DNA of 64,000 bases, taken from contig NZ_PQHZ01000022.1 in assembly GCF_003385185.1 (NCBI RefSeq), positions 1-64,000 of the forward strand, given 5' to 3'. Within the stretch, counting starts at the first letter, position 1; each line of letters begins with the position of its first letter. The DNA comes from Amycolatopsis palatopharyngis (lineage in GTDB: Bacteria > Actinomycetota > Actinomycetes > Mycobacteriales > Pseudonocardiaceae). The notes below the pieces were generated by a model. The model worked only from the letters and a program-made list of their open reading frames with translations. It was not told the DNA's origin and did not search any database. This document shows, piece by piece, positions 56,615 through 61,756 of the stretch. The translations under genes and the position numbers were made by a program.

Positions 56615-56719
56615 CCACCCCATGTGGGTGAGGCTTGACCGCACTCGCCTTGCGAACTCCGTTCTGTCCGGTTGGGATGGTGGGGGTCGCGAATTTCCGT
56701 AGTGCGAAGGAGGATTCTC

Positions 56720-56959
56720 ATGGGTATCAACTTTGACGACATGAAGAACAAGGCGAAGGACGCGCTCGGCCAGCACAGCGACAAGGTCGAGCAGGGGATG
56801 GACAAGGCGAGCGACGCCGCGAAGTCCAGGTTTGGCGAGCACTCCGACAAGATCGACAGCGCGACGGAGAAGGCCAAGGGCTTCCTGAACAGCGACGAGG
56901 GCGGCGGCGACCAGCCCGGTGGCGGCCAGCCCGGCGGCCAGCAGCAGCCCCCGCAGTGA
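56720..56959 (+). CDS. Rv0909/MT0933-like antitoxin-family protein
   Basis: This 79-aa protein, MGINFDDMKNKAKDALGQHSDKVEQGMDKASDAAKSRFG, consists of Lys/Asp-rich helical repeats like the MT0933 antitoxin family (PF14013) of mycobacteria, whose partner Rv0910 is an SRPBCC-type toxin. Its tail is Gly/Pro/Gln-rich. The start follows GAAGGAGG. No SRPBCC gene is adjacent: the nearest (54149) lies on the other side of the FUSC gene. It may be an orphan or a stress-related protein like the CsbD protein at 60453. Family recognition is from pattern only. Confidence 0.72.
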   Translation: MGINFDDMKNKAKDALGQHSDKVEQGMDKASDAAKSRFGEHSDKIDSATEKAKGFLNSDEGGGDQPGGGQPGGQQQPPQ

Positions 56960-56990
56960 CCCGGTAGTAACCCCGGCAGCCGGGTCACCA

Positions 56991-57023
56991 GTAGGGCACT
57001 TTCGGACGAAGAAAGTGCCCTAC
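56991..57023. terminator. Hairpin terminator after the antitoxin-like gene
   Basis: Perfect 13-bp arms GTAGGGCACTTTC / GAAAGTGCCCTAC surround a 7-base loop. It lies between the antitoxin-like gene and the 24-bp palindrome and can serve both strands. Confidence 0.82.
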
Positions 57024-57039
57024 TTCGCGTTCACCCTGA

Positions 57040-57063
57040 TCGCACTTTCCCGGGAAAGTGCGA
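57040..57063. repeat. Perfect 24-bp palindrome, TTTCCCGGGAAA family
   Basis: TCGCACTTTCCC and its exact complement, identical to the copy at 29945-29968. It lies 15 bp before the tyrA stop codon, between convergent genes. Confidence 0.85.
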
Positions 57064-57077
57064 TGTCGGTCCCCCGT

Positions 57078-58055
57078 TCAGGCGACCTCGCCGCTCGCGA
57101 CGGTGCCGTCGATCGCCGTGATCCGGCCGCCGCGCTCGCCGAGTGCGCAGAGCCCGTCCCGTGCGTCCGGGGCGGCCAGATCCACGCGGACTCCTGCCCG
57201 CTTGCCCGCGCGCAGTTCCTCCATGGTCCGGACCGCCTGGTTGCCTGTGCTGATGGTCGCTCCGAGACCTCCGGTCGAGGCGAGCGACCCGCGAGCCGCG
57301 CCCAGCTTTCCGAGTGCCTCGTCCAGAATCGGCAACAGTGCTTCCCTGTTGCCCTCGGTCATCGCCCTGACCAGCTCAGGACGCGTACCGGCCACCCGTG
57401 TTCCGTCGGCGAACGAGCCGGCCGCGAGTGTGGCCGCCAGCGGACCGCCCTGCGCGCCGACGCCGGCCAGCACCGCGGCGAGCAGGTGCGGCAGGTGCGA
57501 GATCCGGGCGACCACCTCGTCGTGCACGGCAGCGGGCAGCGGTACCACCCGGGCGCCCACCGCCAACGCCAGCTCGGCCACCTCGGCCCAGGCCGCGAGA
57601 TTGGTGTCCTCCTCGACACACGCGACCCACGCCGAGCCCGCGAAGAGCGCCGATCTGCCCGACTCCCAGCCCGACCGAGCCGTGCCTGCCATCGGATGCC
57701 CGCCCACGTACCTCGCCGAGGGCGCCAGCCGTCGCACCGAGTCGAGCACCGGCCCCTTCACGCTGGTCACGTCGGTGAGCAGGCACTCAGGCGCGTGCTC
57801 ACCGACCTGCCGCAGCACGTCGTCCACCGCCGTCAGCGGAACCGCCAGTACCACGATCGCGTCGCGCTGCGCGGCCCTGTGCAGCGCCGCGGCCACGTCC
57901 GTTCCGGCGTCGTAGCCGTCCACAGTAGCGGCTTCGGCATCCACAGTGGACTCCGTAGCCGCCCACGCGGTTCTGCCCGCGGTGGTGGCCGCCCGCAACA
58001 GTGAGCCGCCGATCAACCCGAGTCCGATCACGCACATCTCTCGCACGTGCGACAT
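57078..58055 (-). CDS. tyrA: Prephenate dehydrogenase
   Basis: This 325-aa protein has an N-terminal Rossmann motif VIGLGLIGGSLLRAATTAG, then VVLAVPLTAVDDVLRQV, LTDVTSVKGPVLDSVRRLAPSARYVGGHPMAGTARSGWESGRSALFAG (the prephenate-site HPMAG motif) and an all-helical C-terminal domain. It oxidatively decarboxylates prephenate to 4-hydroxyphenylpyruvate, the precursor of tyrosine, using NAD(P)+. Length and motif order are typical. The 6-bp gap to the M20 gene upstream (stop at 58062) and shared strand suggest one transcript. The start is supported by a normal position after CACGTG-type sequence. Confidence 0.94.
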   Translation of the reverse strand: MSHVREMCVIGLGLIGGSLLRAATTAGRTAWAATESTVDAEAATVDGYDAGTDVAAALHRAAQRDAIVVLAVPLTAVDDVLRQVGEHAPECLLTDVTSVKGPVLDSVRRLAPSARYVGGHPMAGTARSGWESGRSALFAGSAWVACVEEDTNLAAWAEVAELALAVGARVVPLPAAVHDEVVARISHLPHLLAAVLAGVGAQGGPLAATLAAGSFADGTRVAGTRPELVRAMTEGNREALLPILDEALGKLGAARGSLASTGGLGATISTGNQAVRTMEELRAGKRAGVRVDLAAPDARDGLCALGERGGRITAIDGTVASGEVA

Positions 58056-58061
58056 CCTGCC

Positions 58062-59288
58062 CTAACGAAGCGCGTTGAGGGCAAATGCCGCGTACATCGC
58101 GACACCGCTCGGCAGCGCGGCTTCGTCGTAGTGCACCCGGTTGGAGTGGTTGGGCGCGGCCTCCTCGGGTTCGGTGCCAGGCGGGCAGGCCCCGAGGAAG
58201 GCGAACGCACCCGGAACCCGCTGCAGCACGTAGGAGAAGTCCTCCGCGCCCATGAGCGGGTCCGCCATCAGCTGGGAATGCTCCGCGCCCAGAACCTCCC
58301 CGGCCAGCTCCACCACCGCTGGGCCGATCCGGTCGTCGTTCACCGTCACCGGGTAGCCCGGCTCTATGTCGACGAGTACCCGGCAGCCGTGCGTCTGCCC
58401 GACGGCCTCGCAGACCTTCGGCAGCTCCTCGCGGATCCGCGCCCTGGTGTGCTCGGACATGGTCCGGATGGTGCCTTCGAGTTCGGCGGTCTCCGGGATG
58501 ATGTTGCTGGTCGTGCCCGAACTGATCCGGGTCACGGAGACCACGGCAGGACTGAAGACGCTGATCCGCCTTGTCACCATCGTCTGCAGCGCGCCGACCA
58601 TGGCCGCCGCGGCCGGGACCGGGTCGATGGCCAGATGCGGCTGCGAGCCGTGACCGCCCTTGCCGGTCACATGCACCTCGAACCGGTCCGCCGAGGCCAG
58701 GATCGGCCCTGGCCTGCTGGCGATGGTGCCGCTGGGCAGGTTCGCGTAGGTGTGCAGTGCGAACGCCCGCTCGACTCGTTCGCCCGCGACGTCCAGCACG
58801 CCTTCGTGGATCATGTGCCGGGCGCCGTGGTAGCCCTCTTCCCCGGGCTGGAACATGAAGACGACCGAGCCAGCCAGCTCCTCGACGTGGGCGCAGAGCA
58901 GGTGCGCGGCCGACGCCAGCATCGCCACATGGGTGTCGTGGCCGCAGGCGTGCATGGTGCCCTCGACCGTCGAGGCGTAGTCGGCCCCGGTGTCCTCGGT
59001 CAGTGGCAGTGCGTCCATGTCCCCGCGCAGGAGTACGGCAGGGCCCGGCAGCCGCCCGCGCAACACCGCGGTGACCGAGCTGGTGGACTTGCCGAGGTGG
59101 ATCTCCAGCGGCAGCCCCTCGAGCGCGGACAGGATCGCCGCCTGCGTCCGGGGGAGGTCGAGCCCCTCTTCGGGGTGCTGGTGGATGGCTCGCCGCAGGT
59201 CGACGGTCCTCGGCTGCAGCTCCTCGGCCTCGGCCAGGAGCCCGGCGAACCGGGCGTCCGGCAGGGAGGGAAGGTCGGTTGGTTCCAT
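58062..59288 (-). CDS. M20-family amidohydrolase / peptidase
   Basis: This protein of about 408 aa is a metal-dependent hydrolase of the M20D type. Motifs are VLLRGDMDALPLTEDTGADYASTVEGTMHACGHDTHVAML (zinc ligands and catalytic Asp), FMFQPGEEGYHGARHMI (catalytic Glu in QPGEE) and a C-terminal zinc His in MGAEDFSYVLQRVPGAFAFLG. Members hydrolyse N-acyl amino acids, hippurate or indole-acetyl-amino acids. The start at 59288 (MEPTDLPSL) was chosen over an ATG five codons upstream; neither has a strong ribosome-binding site. It is followed six bases later by tyrA on the same strand. Confidence 0.92.
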   Translation of the reverse strand: MEPTDLPSLPDARFAGLLAEAEELQPRTVDLRRAIHQHPEEGLDLPRTQAAILSALEGLPLEIHLGKSTSSVTAVLRGRLPGPAVLLRGDMDALPLTEDTGADYASTVEGTMHACGHDTHVAMLASAAHLLCAHVEELAGSVVFMFQPGEEGYHGARHMIHEGVLDVAGERVERAFALHTYANLPSGTIASRPGPILASADRFEVHVTGKGGHGSQPHLAIDPVPAAAAMVGALQTMVTRRISVFSPAVVSVTRISSGTTSNIIPETAELEGTIRTMSEHTRARIREELPKVCEAVGQTHGCRVLVDIEPGYPVTVNDDRIGPAVVELAGEVLGAEHSQLMADPLMGAEDFSYVLQRVPGAFAFLGACPPGTEPEEAAPNHSNRVHYDEAALPSGVAMYAAFALNALR

Positions 59289-59386
59289 GCCGCAATTCTG
59301 CACGCGGAGGCCCTGATCTCCGGCGCCACGCGCCGCATGTGGGTACTGCGCGTGCTTTCGGCTGACTGGCGGAATACGGTGTGCGC

Positions 59387-59869
59387 ATGGCGGTGAAGGA
59401 GCCGATCACGGGATTCGCAGTAGCCGTGGTCCGGGAGGACGGTCAGTGGCGGTGCAGCCCATTGGATGCGGCTGCGCTCGCGGAACTGGATGCCGCGATC
59501 ACAGAACTCGGAAAGATGCGCTCACCCGGCGCGGTGTTCGGCCTGTTGGCGGTGGACGACGAGTTCTTCGTGATCGTGCGGCCCAGCCCGCGTGGGGCGT
59601 CGTTGCTGCTCTCCGACGCGGCCGCTGCGCTGGACTACGACATCGCGGCCGACGTCCTCGACCTCCTGCGGGTGGACCCGCCGGACGAGGACGACGACTC
59701 GGTGTGGCCGGAGGGTGATCTCGACGTGCTCGCCGACCTCGGCCTTCCGGGGGCCGAACTGCAGGTGATCGTCGGTGAGGTCGACCTCTATCCGGACGAG
59801 CAGCTACAGATGATCGCGCAGAGATGTGGTTTCGGTGACCAGTTCGCGGCCCTGCTGGACGAGATCTGA
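59387..59869 (+). CDS. tRNA adenosine deaminase-associated protein
   Basis: This 160-aa protein precedes tadA and matches the actinobacterial tRNA adenosine deaminase-associated family: FAVAVVREDGQWRCSPLDAAALAELDAAITELG, RSPGAVFGLLAVDDEFFVIVRPSP and ALDYDIAADVLDLL with an acidic loop PPDEDDDSVWPEGD. It probably assists or regulates TadA; this is deduced from the conserved gene order. The start ATG at 59387 was preferred to a GTG two codons earlier. Its stop precedes the tadA GTG start by 38 bp, but an overlapping CTGA start is possible. Confidence 0.87.
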   Translation: MAVKEPITGFAVAVVREDGQWRCSPLDAAALAELDAAITELGKMRSPGAVFGLLAVDDEFFVIVRPSPRGASLLLSDAAAALDYDIAADVLDLLRVDPPDEDDDSVWPEGDLDVLADLGLPGAELQVIVGEVDLYPDEQLQMIAQRCGFGDQFAALLDEI

Positions 59870-59907
59870 GCCCGATCGACACGCCTGAGGACCCCGGCCA
59901 CGCCGCA

Positions 59908-60357
59908 GTGCGGGCCGCCCTCGGCTATGCGCGGCTGGCCAGGGGTACGGCTGACGTTCCGATCGGTGCTGTCGTGTTCGGTCCGGACGGCGTGGAGCTC
60001 GCTGGGGCGCACAACGCCCGCGAGGCACTCGCGGATCCGACGGCGCACGCGGAGATCCTGGCCATCCGGGCCGCCGCCCGCGAGTACGGCGACGGCTGGC
60101 GGCTGGACGGCTGCACCCTCGCCGTGACCGTGGAGCCGTGCACGATGTGTGCCGGTGCGCTGGTGCTGGCCAGGGTGTCCCGGGTGGTGTTCGGTGCCTG
60201 GGAGCCGCGCACGGGGGCGGTCGGGTCGCTGTGGGACGTCGTACGCGACCGCAGGCTCAATCACCGGCCCGAGGTGCGTGGGGGCGTCCTGGCGGACGAA
60301 TGCGCCGCGTTGCTGGAGGAGTTCTTCGCGGGCAGGCGAAATCCCACCGAAGAGTGA
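59908..60357 (+). CDS. tadA: tRNA-specific adenosine deaminase
   Basis: This 149-aa cytidine-deaminase-fold enzyme has AHAEILAIR (zinc His47 and catalytic Glu49) and EPCTMCAGALV (zinc Cys78 and Cys81). It converts adenosine-34 of tRNA-Arg(ACG) to inosine. The GTG start gives a normal N-terminus. However, the frame continues upstream in a family-like way (SPIDTPEDPGHAA) to a CTG at 59866 that overlaps the stop of the preceding gene (CTGA), so translation could begin there and add 14 residues. It is the second gene of the unit with the associated protein. Confidence 0.93.
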   Translation: MRAALGYARLARGTADVPIGAVVFGPDGVELAGAHNAREALADPTAHAEILAIRAAAREYGDGWRLDGCTLAVTVEPCTMCAGALVLARVSRVVFGAWEPRTGAVGSLWDVVRDRRLNHRPEVRGGVLADECAALLEEFFAGRRNPTEE

Positions 60358-60452
60358 TCTGCGTCATCGGGCCGTGACGTTCAGCCAGCCGGGGGTATCA
60401 GTCCTGGTGCGCGCATCGCTTCGAGCGCGCCAGCCAAGGAGGGATCGATCCG

Positions 60453-60662
60453 ATGAGTCTTTTCGACAAGGCGAGGGATAAGGCCGAGCAGGCGATGGGG
60501 ACCGCGAAGGAGAAGCTCGGCGAGGTCACCGGGAACGAGAGCCTGACGGACTCCGGCAAGGCCGACCAGACATCGGGTGAGGCCAAGGAGAGCGCACACG
60601 ACCTCCGGGACAAGGCCACCGGCGCCTTCCAGGACATGAAGGACAAGTTCGACAAGAACTGA
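60453..60662 (+). CDS. CsbD-family stress protein
   Basis: This 69-aa hydrophilic protein, MSLFDKARDKAEQAMGTAKEKLGEVTGNESLTDSGKADQTSGEAK, has the repeated KA(K/E)xxxGxxKEKxG pattern of CsbD-like proteins, general-stress or sigma-factor-induced proteins of unknown role. No membrane segment. AGGAGGGATCG precedes the ATG. It is similar in composition to the Rv0909-like protein at 56720-56959. It stands alone before the tRNA-Ser gene. Confidence 0.87.
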   Translation: MSLFDKARDKAEQAMGTAKEKLGEVTGNESLTDSGKADQTSGEAKESAHDLRDKATGAFQDMKDKFDKN

Positions 60663-60764
60663 TCAGCAGGGCAGCGGCCCCGGTCCAGCACTGCCGGACC
60701 GGGGCCCGCGTATGTCGGGACGGGCCTTTCGAACGCGAGAAAGGCGTCCGGTAGGGTGTTCCCC

Positions 60765-60852
60765 GGTAGCGTGTCCGAGCGGCCGAAGGAGCGCGCCTCG
60801 AAAGCGCGTGACGGGTATCCCCCGTCCGTGGGTTCAAATCCCACCGCTACCG
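60765..60852 (+). tRNA. tRNA-Ser(CGA)
   Basis: Acceptor GGTAGCG pairs with CGCTACC. The anticodon loop is CTCGAAA with anticodon CGA, followed by the long variable arm GACGGGTATCCCCCGTC typical of class II serine tRNAs, and a T-arm with GGTTCAAATCC. CCA is not encoded. Confidence 0.93.
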
Positions 60853-60858
60853 CTCCGC

Positions 60859-60892
60859 AAAGGCGGGCACCGGGTTCCGGTGCCCGCCTTTT
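60859..60892 (+). terminator. Intrinsic terminator after tRNA-Ser
   Basis: AAAGGCGGGCACCGG and its complement with a GTT loop, followed by TTTT. This is a canonical Rho-independent terminator. Confidence 0.9.
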
Positions 60893-60909
60893 GCTGTTTG
60901 GGTGGGCCG

Positions 60910-61653
60910 ATGGGCGACGCGAGGTTGTACGACCGGATCGGCACCGGGTACTCGCTGGGACGACGCACGGACCCACGTTGGATGGCTCTCATCACGCGAC
61001 CGCTCGGCGATGCGTGTTCCGTGCTGAACGTGGGGGCGGGCACTGGTTCCTACGAACCTGCCCGCACGGTGCTCGCGGTGGAACCGTCGGCCGAGATGAC
61101 CCGGCAGCGGCCTGCCGCGGCAGCGCCCGTGGTGCGTGCCGTCGCGGAGTCTTTGCCCTTGCGCGATCGGTCTTTCGACGCCGCACTGGCCGTGCTGACG
61201 GTCCATCACTGGACGGACTGGCGATCCGGGCTCGCGGAGCTGCGCCGCGTGGCGCCGCTGCGGGTCGTGCTCGCTTACGAAACGGTGCGGCACTGCGACT
61301 ACTGGTTCGTCCGGGAGTACGTGCCGGAGATCGCCGAACGGGAGCGGTCTCGCCCGTCCGCGACGCGGATCGCGGACGAGCTCGATGCGCGAACGGTGAC
61401 ACCACTGCTGCTGCCGCATGATTTCGCCGACGGGGTCTTCCCGGCCTACTGGAGGCGACCGGAGGCTTACCTCGATCCTGCCGTCCGGCGCGGCTGTTCG
61501 GCATTGGCGATGGCCGATCCCGTCGCGGTCGACCGGGGGTTGGAGCGGCTCGCTGCGGACCTGCGCAGTGGTCGCTGGCACGAGCGACATCGGGGGCTGC
61601 TGGACCTCCCGCACTTCGACGCGGGGTTCCGGCTCGTCGTGTCGCACGACTGA
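60910..61653 (+). CDS. Class I SAM-dependent methyltransferase
   Basis: This 247-aa protein has VLNVGAGTGSYEPARTVLAVEPSAEMTRQR (motif I), then AESLPLRDRSFDAALAVLTVHHWTDWRSGLAELRRV (motifs II/III), the small-molecule methyltransferase layout. The C-terminal half (RRPEAYLDPAVRRGCSALAMADP and LERLAADLRSGRWHERHRGLL) is variable and probably binds substrate. The start at 60910 (MGDARLYDRIGTGYS) follows GGTGGG and begins just after the tRNA-Ser terminator. Substrate unknown. It converges with the LuxR-type gene across a 21-bp tandem repeat. Confidence 0.86.
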   Translation: MGDARLYDRIGTGYSLGRRTDPRWMALITRPLGDACSVLNVGAGTGSYEPARTVLAVEPSAEMTRQRPAAAAPVVRAVAESLPLRDRSFDAALAVLTVHHWTDWRSGLAELRRVAPLRVVLAYETVRHCDYWFVREYVPEIAERERSRPSATRIADELDARTVTPLLLPHDFADGVFPAYWRRPEAYLDPAVRRGCSALAMADPVAVDRGLERLAADLRSGRWHERHRGLLDLPHFDAGFRLVVSHD

Positions 61654-61756
61654 ACTGCAAACTCGGCCACCAGAACTGCCAAGTCGGGCCCTGGAACTGC
61701 CAACTCGGCCACGAGAACTGCAAAGTCGGGCCCTGGAACTGCAAAGTCGGGTCAGT
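61652..61756. repeat. Five-unit 21-bp tandem repeat
   Basis: Units start at 61652, 61673, 61694, 61715 and 61736, each beginning GAACTGC. Two forms alternate: units 1 and 3 carry ACTCGGCCAC, units 2, 4 and 5 carry AGTCGGG. The array begins inside the methyltransferase stop codon and runs into the stop of the convergent LuxR-type gene. Confidence 0.9.

Noticed and set aside
61652..61756. CRISPR array
   Set aside because: The 21-bp units are contiguous with no spacers and no cas genes are in the window. The hexanucleotide array at 62581-62628 is also excluded for lack of spacers.
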